Of a stretch of 23,494 nt of DNA, positions 1-8,267 are shown piece by piece. How positions within the stretch are numbered: position 1 is the first letter of the stretch; each line of letters opens with the position of its first letter. Position numbers and translations under genes: made by a program. This DNA is from a virus, in IMG/VR virus record IMGVR_UViG_3300017726_000087, positions 1-23,494 of that record. One strand, written 5' to 3'. The notes beneath the pieces are model-generated. The model made no database searches, was not told the DNA's origin, and saw nothing but the letters and a program-made list of their open reading frames with translations.

Positions 1-146
1 ACAGCTCCCATACCTCCAACTATCCAATATTCTAATCTTTTGATTCTATCTTGCATTTCTTTTATTTGTTCAAACGTTTGCTTTTGCATAATTCTACAAA
101 GCTTTTCATGCGATTCAATTTTTTGTAATGCAGATTTTTTAGCCAT
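1..146 (-). CDS. XhlA/holin-like small coiled-coil membrane protein, 3' part cut by window edge
   Basis: Reading leftward from ATG at 146 gives an open frame of at least 48 codons that runs off the window. It begins MAKKSALQKIESHEKLCRIM and continues with a heptad-like stretch (EQIKEMQDRIKRLEYW) into a hydrophobic run (WIVGGMGAV). A short basic/acidic coiled coil leading into a membrane segment is the layout of XhlA-type haemolysin/holin accessory proteins and of small lysis proteins of marine phages. The start lies one base after the TAA of the 1348-aa gene, and AGAGGA upstream serves as ribosome binding site. A lysis gene after the ejection proteins would be a normal podovirus arrangement. 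The membrane segment itself is only partly inside the window, so the holin-like reading is tentative; that it is a gene is well supported. Confidence 0.6.
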   Translation of the reverse strand, partial: MAKKSALQKIESHEKLCRIMQKQTFEQIKEMQDRIKRLEYWIVGGMGA

Positions 147-147
147 A

Positions 148-3100
148 TTATCCTCTGCCAAATAGTAAATCTAATTTCTGTTGTGTTGTCAAGTTATTAT
201 AATTACTGCCTTGTACTTGAGCTGACACAGCATTAGCATCAATGCTAGGTAAATTAAGTGTTGTAGGACCTAGTGGTGTGTCTTGCATAATAACTTCTAA
301 TGGATTTGCAAACACAGGAAATTCAGCTAGATCTAAACTTAAATCTGCCATCTGACCTTCTAAATTATATATTGCATCAGCCGCTACATCAAAAGGGTTT
401 GCAACACCTATTTTTGCAGCGTTATTTGCAAAGGCGTCTCTAACTTCTTTAGAAACACTGTAAGGTCTAAAAACATTATTCTCAATTGCATTTATTTCTT
501 TGTTAGATATTCTATCTAATGCATTATAAAAACCAGTTTCAGAAATATTTAATAATCTTGCAGCGTCCATGTCACCTTTTAAATTTTTCTTTACACCAAA
601 CAATGCTCGGTTAGCATTTAAATATGCATCTACAACTTCTTTAGGTTCAACCGGACCACCTTTTAATGCAACTCTAGTAAATAATGATCTTGAATCCCTT
701 ACACCTTTTTGAAAATCTGCAACTTTAAAATTCATTCCTCTTTCTGGATTTACATTAACTGCTCTAAAACCAAACAATCCACCAAACTCATCACCAAATT
801 CAAACTCTTGACCATACTCATCAAACTTACCTTTTGTAATTACATCAACAGATTTTATAGATCTATCTAATCTTTTTAATTGATCTAATGAAAAAGGCAT
901 TTGTGCTCTAACTAAGTGAGCCATAATTTTACTGTTACGATCTCCTGCTGTATCTTGATCACTATAAACTTGGAAACCTTCTCTTGTTCTACCACCTCTA
1001 GCTATAATATCTAAAGCAGCCTCAGTCCAAATAGATTCTGATATAAATGGTTGACCAAACTCTCGCATAGCTGTGAACATACCTTTTGCAAAGTCATCCA
1101 TCATACCATCTTGATCTGTTCTACCCTCTTGAACAGCGTTAACTACAGTTTGTAGTGGTCTAATTAATGTATCGTATGCATTAGCATGACTAAAATCTAT
1201 GTATTTAAAACTACCATCTTTGTTTTTAATAGGTAGTAGTGTAGAGTTTTTTGACCATTGAGCTGCAAATCTACGAATAGCCTCTCTTTCGTCGTCTGTA
1301 ACGTCGTATAGGGCTTGAAATGCTGCTGTTGTGGCCACTGGTACAGCCGCAACTGTAGTCGTAAAACCAAATAATCTAGTATATCCAATACCTTGCATAG
1401 GTTTTACAATTGTGCCATCAGCTAAAGTTATTTCTTCATTAATCTCTCTTAGTGCTCGTCTTACAATATTTGTGCCTGTTCTAGCTATTTCTGCTGGAAA
1501 AGATACAAAGTTACCAATTGGTAATTTTCTTAAACCTTGTACAAATTCAGATACATAATCATAGTTAGGTATATTGTTTCTTACAATGTCAGCTGCTTCT
1601 TGTTTAAAAAAGGTTTCATCCAATCTAACATCAACACCATTACGTTTAAAAGATTGTCCTCTAACTAAACCAACTTTTTCATATGCTTTTTCTAATCTAG
1701 ATTTTTCTATGGCCCAAGAATATATTTTCCAAAAGTCATCTTCAGCTGTGTATAGATCTTGTGATACAGATTTTAATCTTGATAATGGTTTTAATAATAA
1801 TCTCATACCTTTGTCAGAGGTCATACTAGAACCAAAATCTACATCTTTTAATAGTCTAGATAAATCTCCTAGTCTTACGTTAGAGTTTACAACACCTAGT
1901 TCTAGCAGCTCTTGATACAAATCGTTTTGCATTCGTGTGCCTTTAAGTGGTGTTTGTAATGCTTGATATGCTTGTTTGATTGCACCTAGATCTGCTGCTG
2001 GTAAAATACCATTTGCTGCAGCAAAAGCTCCAGCACTTACAAAGTTACGTAAGTGTGTTACAGGTGATAAAATTGTTTTAGCAATCTGTGATGTAGCTTT
2101 AGGATACAATACTAAACTTTCATATATTCTACCAAGAATACCTTTACCTTGTGTAGTTAAAGAAGTTTGTTCCATGGCGTCTGCTATTCCAGGTCTTGCA
2201 AAAAATGGTTTGCTAATGTCACCAAACGGATTACTAGAACCGGCTTGGATATTTACATTTAAAGTTTGTGCAGGATCTATGGGTTGTATTCTTCTGTAGT
2301 CATCACCAAAAAATGCTCTAGCTTCTGCTTCTGATCTAGCAAACATAGGTTGAGCTACCGCTCTTTTGTCGGTAGCATTTCTCCATCCCTCTGCTACCTC
2401 ATTATTTTTTTTAATTAAATCATCATAAAATAAATTACGTCTTGTAATTAAAGATAGTTTAGCCATACCACCTATCATTGTTTGCATAGGATTTTTTTGT
2501 TTACCAAACAAATCATCAAATACTTTTCTATCTGCACTTAATTTTAAATCTGCAATAGATATTCTTCCAATACCACCACGTTTAACTGCATCATCTAATG
2601 CAGTTCTGTTTACAAAAAAGTCTGGTATATTAAATAATGCATCAGAGGGTTTATCCATTCTTAAACCTTTAGGTAGTCCAGAAGTTTTTAATACATTGTT
2701 AACAATTTGTTCTGCTTCTAAATCTGTAATGTCTTTACCTGCTTCTCTTGCACTAGATTTAAATAATGTTTTAGCATTTTCTATAGCTTCAGCTGCAGGT
2801 TTATATCTTAACCAAGGTAAAATACTTTTGTCTTGAAAAATATCATATGTAGCACCAAGGTATCCTTTAAATTTTTTACTAAATGCATCTTTAAATTTTA
2901 CTAAATCTTCTGGATCTAAAGCACCACCTAATTTAGTAAACAAATTTGCCCACTTACTTCTCATAACAGATAGTCCACCAAAAATAGATTTTTCTAATTC
3001 TTCAGCAGCCTCTTTAGTTGGTGCAAATTTTTTAATTTTGTCTCTTACTTTTTTTACTGCAGCAGCATCCATGTCCCCAAATTGTGCTATCATTCTATTG

Positions 3101-4194
3101 CTGTCTATTACTTCTGTATATTTATTTAAATCTGCTTCTTTCATTCTTTGTATAATTAAATCTTCGGCTTCTGGTGACGCCGCAGAAAATAATTTTCTAC
3201 CTTCTGCATTTAAAACTCTTTTTTCTCCTTCACGAGTTAACGTAGGAGAACCAGATACTAAAGCCTCATTTACTTCACTTAAAAATTGTGTTCTTTCTTT
3301 TGCAGTTTGTTTATTAAACACTGTTCTAATGGGTGGAAACAATTTATCTACATCAACGTCTAGTTCTCTTGATAAATTTCTTGCAACGTTGGCATCAGCT
3401 GCTTGCGCACCAATAGATTGTCTTTTTATATCAAAAAATTCTTTCGTTGTACCACTACGCGCTCTAAATTTTGAGGCAACAGTATCAATCCATCTATCTA
3501 ATTCAGAGTTAGCTGTATCTAATCCTTTGTTTCTATCTGTTATTTTTTTAATAACTCTACCTGTGCCACCAATAATACCGGTAAATAATGCACCTTCTGT
3601 ACCAAATTTAATTCTATTTAATATTTCTCTTGCTGCATCTGGATCTGTATCACTTCTATCTATTGCTGTTGGACCTCCAATAAGATCTCCAAACGTACCA
3701 ATTTTTTCTGCATCACCTACAAATACACCTTCTGCAACACCACCACCTAATGCACCAGCAATAAATTGTCTTCCTTTACCTCTAGTAGTTAATCCTAATG
3801 CTGTGTCAGCTGCACCAACTAAATTTTTATTTCCTAGTCTAACATATTTTTTATTTTTACCTGCAAGCATTGCAGTCTTTGCTAGACCACTTGCAGATTT
3901 AAATGCAAGACCACCTGGTATACCAATGTTAACTAATGCTTCTGTAATTTTACCAGCAGCTGTTGCTTCTGCTTTTTCATCAAAATCTGTAAGATCATCA
4001 AACCATTTTTCTACAGCAGCAGCTTTACCACTGTTAACACCAAGGTCCATAAGACTTGCACCTAATGAAAAAAAACCTTTTGGTATTGCAATTAAACCTG
4101 ATGCTACACCTGATAGCATAGATTCTAGTGTTCCAACTTTATTATTTTTTTCTGAAGAACTTACAAAATCTGAATAGTCGTAGTTTGAGGCCAT
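148..4194 (-). CDS. Very large internal virion / DNA-ejection protein (1348 aa)
   Basis: This is the largest gene of the window. It has no enzymatic motif I can recognise. The N-terminus (around residues 26-56) is amphipathic and Gly/Ala-rich (MLSGVASGLIAIPKGFFSLG). More small-residue hydrophobic segments appear around residues 140-165, 700-745 (SPVTHLRNFVSAGAFAAA) and 940-960 (TTTVAAVPVATTAAF), separated by long charged helical stretches. A giant, mainly helical protein with scattered membrane-active segments, last in a run of internal proteins, fits podovirus core/ejection proteins (the position and style of T7 gp16, though no transglycosylase motif is visible). The start is fixed by an AGGAGG ribosome binding site at 4201-4206 that overlaps the TAG of the upstream gene, six bases before ATG. 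The C-terminus is followed directly by the holin-like gene. The family role is inferred from size, composition and position. Confidence 0.7.
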   Translation of the reverse strand: MASNYDYSDFVSSSEKNNKVGTLESMLSGVASGLIAIPKGFFSLGASLMDLGVNSGKAAAVEKWFDDLTDFDEKAEATAAGKITEALVNIGIPGGLAFKSASGLAKTAMLAGKNKKYVRLGNKNLVGAADTALGLTTRGKGRQFIAGALGGGVAEGVFVGDAEKIGTFGDLIGGPTAIDRSDTDPDAAREILNRIKFGTEGALFTGIIGGTGRVIKKITDRNKGLDTANSELDRWIDTVASKFRARSGTTKEFFDIKRQSIGAQAADANVARNLSRELDVDVDKLFPPIRTVFNKQTAKERTQFLSEVNEALVSGSPTLTREGEKRVLNAEGRKLFSAASPEAEDLIIQRMKEADLNKYTEVIDSNRMIAQFGDMDAAAVKKVRDKIKKFAPTKEAAEELEKSIFGGLSVMRSKWANLFTKLGGALDPEDLVKFKDAFSKKFKGYLGATYDIFQDKSILPWLRYKPAAEAIENAKTLFKSSAREAGKDITDLEAEQIVNNVLKTSGLPKGLRMDKPSDALFNIPDFFVNRTALDDAVKRGGIGRISIADLKLSADRKVFDDLFGKQKNPMQTMIGGMAKLSLITRRNLFYDDLIKKNNEVAEGWRNATDKRAVAQPMFARSEAEARAFFGDDYRRIQPIDPAQTLNVNIQAGSSNPFGDISKPFFARPGIADAMEQTSLTTQGKGILGRIYESLVLYPKATSQIAKTILSPVTHLRNFVSAGAFAAANGILPAADLGAIKQAYQALQTPLKGTRMQNDLYQELLELGVVNSNVRLGDLSRLLKDVDFGSSMTSDKGMRLLLKPLSRLKSVSQDLYTAEDDFWKIYSWAIEKSRLEKAYEKVGLVRGQSFKRNGVDVRLDETFFKQEAADIVRNNIPNYDYVSEFVQGLRKLPIGNFVSFPAEIARTGTNIVRRALREINEEITLADGTIVKPMQGIGYTRLFGFTTTVAAVPVATTAAFQALYDVTDDEREAIRRFAAQWSKNSTLLPIKNKDGSFKYIDFSHANAYDTLIRPLQTVVNAVQEGRTDQDGMMDDFAKGMFTAMREFGQPFISESIWTEAALDIIARGGRTREGFQVYSDQDTAGDRNSKIMAHLVRAQMPFSLDQLKRLDRSIKSVDVITKGKFDEYGQEFEFGDEFGGLFGFRAVNVNPERGMNFKVADFQKGVRDSRSLFTRVALKGGPVEPKEVVDAYLNANRALFGVKKNLKGDMDAARLLNISETGFYNALDRISNKEINAIENNVFRPYSVSKEVRDAFANNAAKIGVANPFDVAADAIYNLEGQMADLSLDLAEFPVFANPLEVIMQDTPLGPTTLNLPSIDANAVSAQVQGSNYNNLTTQQKLDLLFGRG

Positions 4195-4204
4195 ATGTTA
4201 CCTC

Positions 4205-5359
4205 CTATAGCTGCACTTCAATTACTTTATTTTTTTTAATAGAAACTAAAGAATCTCCAACTGTGTAGTCTCCATCAGGTAAATCTCTTCCTTTAATTTT
4301 TTCTTCTGTCCATTTTGTAATTCTATCTATAGTATTATCGTTAGGAAATTTTTCTATTAAATTTTCTTCTATTTTTGTCCAATCTGAATTTGTAACTATG
4401 TTTCCTTTAAAATTGTCAGACGCAAGATTTGCTCCAGCGTCAATAGCTGCTTGACCAGAAAGATCCTTACTAGCTGCAATTTTAGCTTCAGTAAAATCTA
4501 ATATTCCTAATTCTTTTTTTCTATATTTTTCAGCAGCTTTTGGATCATCTAAACCTAGTAATGCTACTTTTTTATCAAAAGCATCTGGTCCTTTAATATC
4601 TTTTTCTATTTGTCCTTTTAATATTAATGTATCAATTGCATCTTTAGTTTTTTGAGGTTTGTCAAATGCTTTACCAGTTGATTGTATAATTCGATTAATT
4701 AAACTGCCATCTTTTATAGCTCCTTTTAAATCTCCGCCTGCTTCGTTAACAGCTGCACTAGCTGCAAGTAAAGAATCATAAGCAGCTTGTTTATTCATAC
4801 CTTTAATATCTACAATGTCTCTATACTCTTGAAGTTTTTTAGCTCTTTTTTCTTTGTCAGTTAATTGAACACCACCACCACCTGTTTTAATTGTTGTTGT
4901 ATCTTCTACTTCTTCTACGTTACCACCTTTATTCTCTAGCTCTGTAATCTTTTCTTCTACATTCATAGACGGAGTAGTAAATCCTTTTTTAGCACTTGTG
5001 TCGAATCCAAAAAATTTAGCAACATTAGGGTCGTATCCAGTTTGTTTACTAAAATTTCCACCAGTTAATGTGTCTACAAATTTAGTTCCAGAAAATCCTG
5101 GGTTATAACCAAACAGTCTTGCTGCAGTATTAATAGGAACAGCTCCTAAATCATATATGCCAGCTAGTGCAGCATTAGGTCCATAATTTACAAAACCAGT
5201 TCCTGCTTTTGCAATAGGTGTTTCACTAAATTTATATTGATTTTGAGGTTGTACACTTCCTGCCTGATTATACTTTTGTCTAGGTTCTTTAATACCAGAC
5301 ATAATCCCCTCTTTAATGGGGCCTCCGTATCTAAACATTGGTCTATTTAATGGTTTCAT
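4205..5359 (-). CDS. Putative internal virion protein with MFRYGG/EPRQ N-terminal signature (384 aa)
   Basis: The protein starts MKPLNRPMFRYGGPIKEGIM and has EPRQKY at residues 25-30. An N-terminal MFR-GG-GIM pattern like this is familiar from structural proteins of marine podoviruses. A Gly/aromatic segment of about 100 residues follows (NPGFSG, LTGGNFSKQTGYDP), then an acidic low-complexity linker (ENKGGNVEEVEDTTT) and a C-terminal half rich in Lys/Asp helices. No catalytic motif is visible. It lies between the Gln/Ala-rich 314-aa protein and the 1348-aa protein, six bases after the former, with AGGT just before its ATG as a weak ribosome binding site. Its stop codon overlaps the strong AGGAGG that starts the giant gene. 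A virion or ejection role is inferred from neighbours and signature; the exact function is unknown. Confidence 0.6.
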   Translation of the reverse strand: MKPLNRPMFRYGGPIKEGIMSGIKEPRQKYNQAGSVQPQNQYKFSETPIAKAGTGFVNYGPNAALAGIYDLGAVPINTAARLFGYNPGFSGTKFVDTLTGGNFSKQTGYDPNVAKFFGFDTSAKKGFTTPSMNVEEKITELENKGGNVEEVEDTTTIKTGGGGVQLTDKEKRAKKLQEYRDIVDIKGMNKQAAYDSLLAASAAVNEAGGDLKGAIKDGSLINRIIQSTGKAFDKPQKTKDAIDTLILKGQIEKDIKGPDAFDKKVALLGLDDPKAAEKYRKKELGILDFTEAKIAASKDLSGQAAIDAGANLASDNFKGNIVTNSDWTKIEENLIEKFPNDNTIDRITKWTEEKIKGRDLPDGDYTVGDSLVSIKKNKVIEVQL

Positions 5360-5365
5360 AATTAC

Positions 5366-6310
5366 CTACTTAAATATTTTTCCGTACAACCCACCAACAC
5401 CTAAAGCTGTAGATAAAGCAGTTGAGAACGGACTTGCTGCTTGAGGTTCCATATATTGTTGTCCTGATACACCACCTGCTAAACCAGTTAATGCATTGCC
5501 GTATTGACTTAATCTTCCGTAAGGTTCATAAGCTGCAGTTTGTGCTGCTTGTTGATCAGCACCTAACATAGCTTGGTTCATACCTTGTCTTAATGCACCA
5601 AGACTTCCTAATGCAGAAACATCTGCACCCATGTTTTGTCTTTGGAAATTAGATAGACCATATTGTTGACCAGCTAGACCAGATTGTAGACCAGCTAAAT
5701 CAGAGCCTTGTCCAAATAAACCTCTTTGCATGTTAAACAAGTCTCCTTGATTTTTAAAATTTTGTTGTGCTAATTGATTTGCTTGCGTAAATCCTGATTG
5801 TAATAATTGTGCTTGTAAAGCAGCTCTGTTTGCTAATCTATCTGCATCGTACTGACCTAACATTGCTCCTTCTCTACCACCACCAAAGTTTCCAGAATCA
5901 AATGCTGCATCTCTAATAGTTTGTGCTCCTTGTGCACCTCTTCTGTCATACTCTGCAAGAGTAGTATCAATAACTTGTTGTTGATAAGGTGACATGAAAG
6001 GTTGATAAGCACCAGCACCTGTCATGCCGGCTGCACCTTGTGCAATACCACCTGCTCCTGTTTGAAAAGCACCTAGTCCACCTACGGTCCCAGCTGCTTG
6101 TTGTTGTGCAGCTTGTGCTGCAGATAAAAACGGTTGATAAGATCCTACACCTTGTTGTGCAATGTTAATTGCTTGAGACTGTAAAGGGTCTTCACCAGCA
6201 ACAAATTGTCTACCAGTGAATTTACTTGTATCAATAGGTGCCGAGTAAGTGGCTGTCGCCTGTGTTGTGTAATCTTTTATTGCCGGTTCTATAAAATCTG
6301 ATATTGCCAT
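5366..6310 (-). CDS. Gln/Ala/Gly-rich internal virion (ejection-type) protein (314 aa)
   Basis: The sequence is dominated by Gln, Ala and Gly with no hydrophobic core segments. Residues 102-150 read YQPFMSPYQQQVIDTTLAEY, then a helix and FDSGNFGGGREGAM. This matches a recurrent pattern in internal proteins of marine podoviruses, where a YxNPYxQxVID segment is followed by an AFGGSRQ-like motif; the GGGRE here corresponds to that glycine-arginine turn. The rest is long amphipathic helix (LANRAALQAQLLQSGFTQ) with repeated LAGLQSGLAGQQYGL-type turns. Such proteins form the core or are ejected with DNA. The start codon overlaps the previous stop as TAATG at 6310, so it is translationally coupled to the 421-aa gene. 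I am confident it is virion-associated, less so about its place in the particle. Confidence 0.65.
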   Translation of the reverse strand: MAISDFIEPAIKDYTTQATATYSAPIDTSKFTGRQFVAGEDPLQSQAINIAQQGVGSYQPFLSAAQAAQQQAAGTVGGLGAFQTGAGGIAQGAAGMTGAGAYQPFMSPYQQQVIDTTLAEYDRRGAQGAQTIRDAAFDSGNFGGGREGAMLGQYDADRLANRAALQAQLLQSGFTQANQLAQQNFKNQGDLFNMQRGLFGQGSDLAGLQSGLAGQQYGLSNFQRQNMGADVSALGSLGALRQGMNQAMLGADQQAAQTAAYEPYGRLSQYGNALTGLAGGVSGQQYMEPQAASPFSTALSTALGVGGLYGKIFK

Positions 6311-7575
6311 TATGCTATCCTCGATTGTAACATTTGTTGTTGATCATACATTGCTTGCGCACCCTCTAATCCTTGTGAATCCTCAGAAACTTGTCCACCT
6401 TGTTCTAAGTTTTTCATTAAATTTTCCATAACTTCAGCGCCTTTATCTATATCGCCGTCTCCTGCATTTCTAACAGCATCTGCTGTAAATACAAACTCAT
6501 TTTTAGATAGTCTAGCGGGCACATCGTCAGCTTTTTCTTTCTCACCCATTGCTACAAAACCACCTTCGTTTCTATAATCTTTTTCCATACCACCCATGTC
6601 AATCATTTCTGATGCTTCTTCAGTTTCCATGATCCCACCATCAGCTCTGTTTACTCTTAAAATATCTTTTAATACTTCAACACCACCAAAAGGTTCTGTG
6701 CCTCTAGACTCTATATCGAAACCTAAGTTTTTTAATTTAAATATTTCTAACATAGAGAAAGGGCTTCCTCCATTTGAGTAACCTATTCTACCACCATTAG
6801 CTGCCATAGCCATAGGTTGTTCCATACCTGCACCTTCAGGTGCTTGTTGTTGCATTACTGCTTTTACAAATTGTTCAAAAGATAGTGTGCCACCTTTGTT
6901 TTTGTATTTTACAAATTCCATCATAAGCATTTGTTGTGCTTGTTGTTCACCAGCACCACCACCCATATTTAGCATAGCTCTACCACCTGCAGCTGCATAA
7001 AAATTAGGTTGTACAAAACTTTTACCTGGCATAAATTCTAATCCTGTGTCTGTAGCTCCTCTGTAATAATCTCTTGCACGGTTTCTAATATCAGCAATGT
7101 CCATGACATCGACGTCTTCTTCAATTTCTTCATCACCATACATGTCAGCTAAAAAAGGTGCTGCAGTTGCTAAAGCACCTGCTGTAAGAAATGCATTCTT
7201 ACCACTAAAGTTACCACCGAAAGGATTTAATGAACTAAAAAAACCACCTTTATTTGCACCGCCAGCGTTTCTCATAATTGCTGCTTCTCTTGCTGTATTT
7301 CCTACAAATCTTTTTGCAAGTGCTGCTTTACCTTGATTAAATAAAGCACCAACACCACCGCTCTTACCAAAGATACTTGAAGCTGGTCCACCAAAACTTG
7401 CTCTACCTAATAGACCACCAAACTGTGTTCCAGGTAAACCAAATGCTAATGCACCACCAATAGCTATTTTACCCAATGGACTTTTAGCAACTTTCTTAAC
7501 ACCACGAACAGCTTTTTTAACTAAGCTTCCTAATCCGTATAATTGTCTGGGTTCTTGCATTCTAGATATTGCCAT
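6310..7575 (-). CDS. Putative internal virion protein with C-terminal ARLSKNEFVFTADAV motif (421 aa)
   Basis: The N-terminus (MAISRMQEPRQLYGLGSLVK) is followed by a basic Lys/Val helix (KKAVRGVKKVAKSPLGK) and a Gly/Ala-rich hydrophobic region to about residue 140, suggesting membrane or DNA contact. The middle carries two glycine-arginine turns, AAGGRAMLNMGGG near 200 and ANGGRIGYSNGG near 262. The last part, from about residue 345, contains DDVPARLSKNEFVFTADAV and NAGDGDIDKGAEVM, a block I recognise as widespread in virion proteins of marine phages. It is the first of four probable ejection proteins, and starts 22 bases after the 55-aa gene with AAGG as ribosome binding site. It shares EPRQxY at its N-terminus with the 384-aa protein two genes downstream. 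No enzyme motif is visible. Confidence 0.65.
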   Translation of the reverse strand: MAISRMQEPRQLYGLGSLVKKAVRGVKKVAKSPLGKIAIGGALAFGLPGTQFGGLLGRASFGGPASSIFGKSGGVGALFNQGKAALAKRFVGNTAREAAIMRNAGGANKGGFFSSLNPFGGNFSGKNAFLTAGALATAAPFLADMYGDEEIEEDVDVMDIADIRNRARDYYRGATDTGLEFMPGKSFVQPNFYAAAGGRAMLNMGGGAGEQQAQQMLMMEFVKYKNKGGTLSFEQFVKAVMQQQAPEGAGMEQPMAMAANGGRIGYSNGGSPFSMLEIFKLKNLGFDIESRGTEPFGGVEVLKDILRVNRADGGIMETEEASEMIDMGGMEKDYRNEGGFVAMGEKEKADDVPARLSKNEFVFTADAVRNAGDGDIDKGAEVMENLMKNLEQGGQVSEDSQGLEGAQAMYDQQQMLQSRIA

Positions 7576-7597
7576 ATTTTTACCTTAATTGTTCGTT

Positions 7598-7765
7598 TTA
7601 CTTGGTTTTAGAGAACAAATCAAGAGCTGGCATTATTACTTTTACGTCCTGTGCCATGTCCTCGTTCTTATAACCCTTGGATTCCCAGTCTTTTCTCTCC
7701 TGAAAAACCTCACCAGTTTTTTTATGTCTATAAGTCGTCTCTACCTTTGCTTGTTTTAGTTCCAT
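7598..7765 (-). CDS. Small conserved-looking hypothetical protein (55 aa)
   Basis: The ATG at 7765-7763 overlaps the stop of the 112-aa gene as TAATG, and the frame ends at TAA 7598. The product begins MELKQAKVETTYRHKKTGEV, continues with FQERKDWESKGYKNEDMAQD and ends ALDLFSKTK. It is soluble and highly charged, with no membrane segment. Evidence for reality is the exact stop/start overlap, which repeats the coupling used by the surrounding genes, and the fact that it fills an otherwise empty stretch between two genes. The function is not recognised. It could be a small virion cement or assembly factor. Confidence 0.7.
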   Translation of the reverse strand: MELKQAKVETTYRHKKTGEVFQERKDWESKGYKNEDMAQDVKVIMPALDLFSKTK

Positions 7766-8103
7766 TAGTCTGTTTTCTCCTTTAATATATTGAGATAACT
7801 AATACCAAAAACCACACCATCAGATACAGTGCCTGCTGTAGTATAAGCTAATGTTGTCCCACCTTCTACAATCAAAGGTAAGGTTAATATTTCAACACTA
7901 GTAGCGGCTACTAACGTTTGTGTATTTACTATCTCAAATGCATTGTTTTTTATTGTAACTGTTGGTGTATTAGATCCTGATTTATTTGTTACTCTTAAAG
8001 ATTTTATTATAATAGTTTCGTTAACACTTGGAGAAAGCATTGTTACGGTCTCTGCAGCAGTGGTAGTTTTCCCGTAAAATTTATACTGATTTACTACTGC
8101 CAT
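7765..8103 (-). CDS. Small beta-rich structural protein (112 aa)
   Basis: The product begins MAVVNQYKFYGKTTTAAETV and is almost wholly alternating hydrophobic and Thr/Val/Asn residues (IIIKSLRVTNKSGSNTPTVT, EILTLPLIVEGGTTL). This is the pattern of a small beta-sandwich decoration or tail protein. The layout (an N-terminal signal-like loop, then IKSLRVTN..., then a central P-x-I-V-x-G-G-T-T-L turn) resembles the 130-aa protein at 19012-19404, suggesting that both belong to a broad class of small virion beta-sandwiches. It is coupled at both ends by TAATG overlaps (8103 and 7765). No enzymatic residue is conserved that I can see. It is likely exposed on the particle; the precise role is unknown. 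Confidence 0.6.
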   Translation of the reverse strand: MAVVNQYKFYGKTTTAAETVTMLSPSVNETIIIKSLRVTNKSGSNTPTVTIKNNAFEIVNTQTLVAATSVEILTLPLIVEGGTTLAYTTAGTVSDGVVFGISYLNILKEKTD

Positions 8104-8267
8104 TATTCTAAAAAGAAACTTTTAGCTTCTATCTCTTGTTTAACTTCATCTTGAAATGAAGAATTTAATTTTGTTATTACACCATCTAAATCCCTAACTA
8201 ACGATTGTAGATTTTTTTGATCGTACTCAGGTTGAGCTCTAGTTAATGATTGTACTATCTTTGCCAT
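8103..8267 (-). CDS. Small helical hypothetical protein (54 aa)
   Basis: Between the 296-aa and 112-aa genes there is an exact 54-codon frame. Its ATG at 8267 overlaps the upstream TAA (TAATG), and its own TAA at 8103-8105 overlaps the next ATG (TAATG). The product begins MAKIVQSLTRAQPEYDQKNL, continues QSLVRDLDGVITKLNSSFQD and ends KQEIEAKSFFLE. It is predicted to be almost entirely helical, with a heptad-like Leu/Ile/Val pattern, so a small coiled-coil oligomer is plausible. Similar small helical proteins are common beside tail genes of marine phages (recalled, not checked). The double coupling makes it a real gene; the function is unknown. Confidence 0.75.
   Translation of the reverse strand: MAKIVQSLTRAQPEYDQKNLQSLVRDLDGVITKLNSSFQDEVKQEIEAKSFFLE

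Noticed and set aside
3038-4177. 379-codon plus-strand frame opposite the start of the giant gene
   Set aside because: Its product is a Ser/Pro/Leu/Phe-rich low-complexity chain with no domain, it has no ribosome binding site in context, and it lies fully antisense to a well-supported gene. It is a shadow of the codon pattern of that gene.
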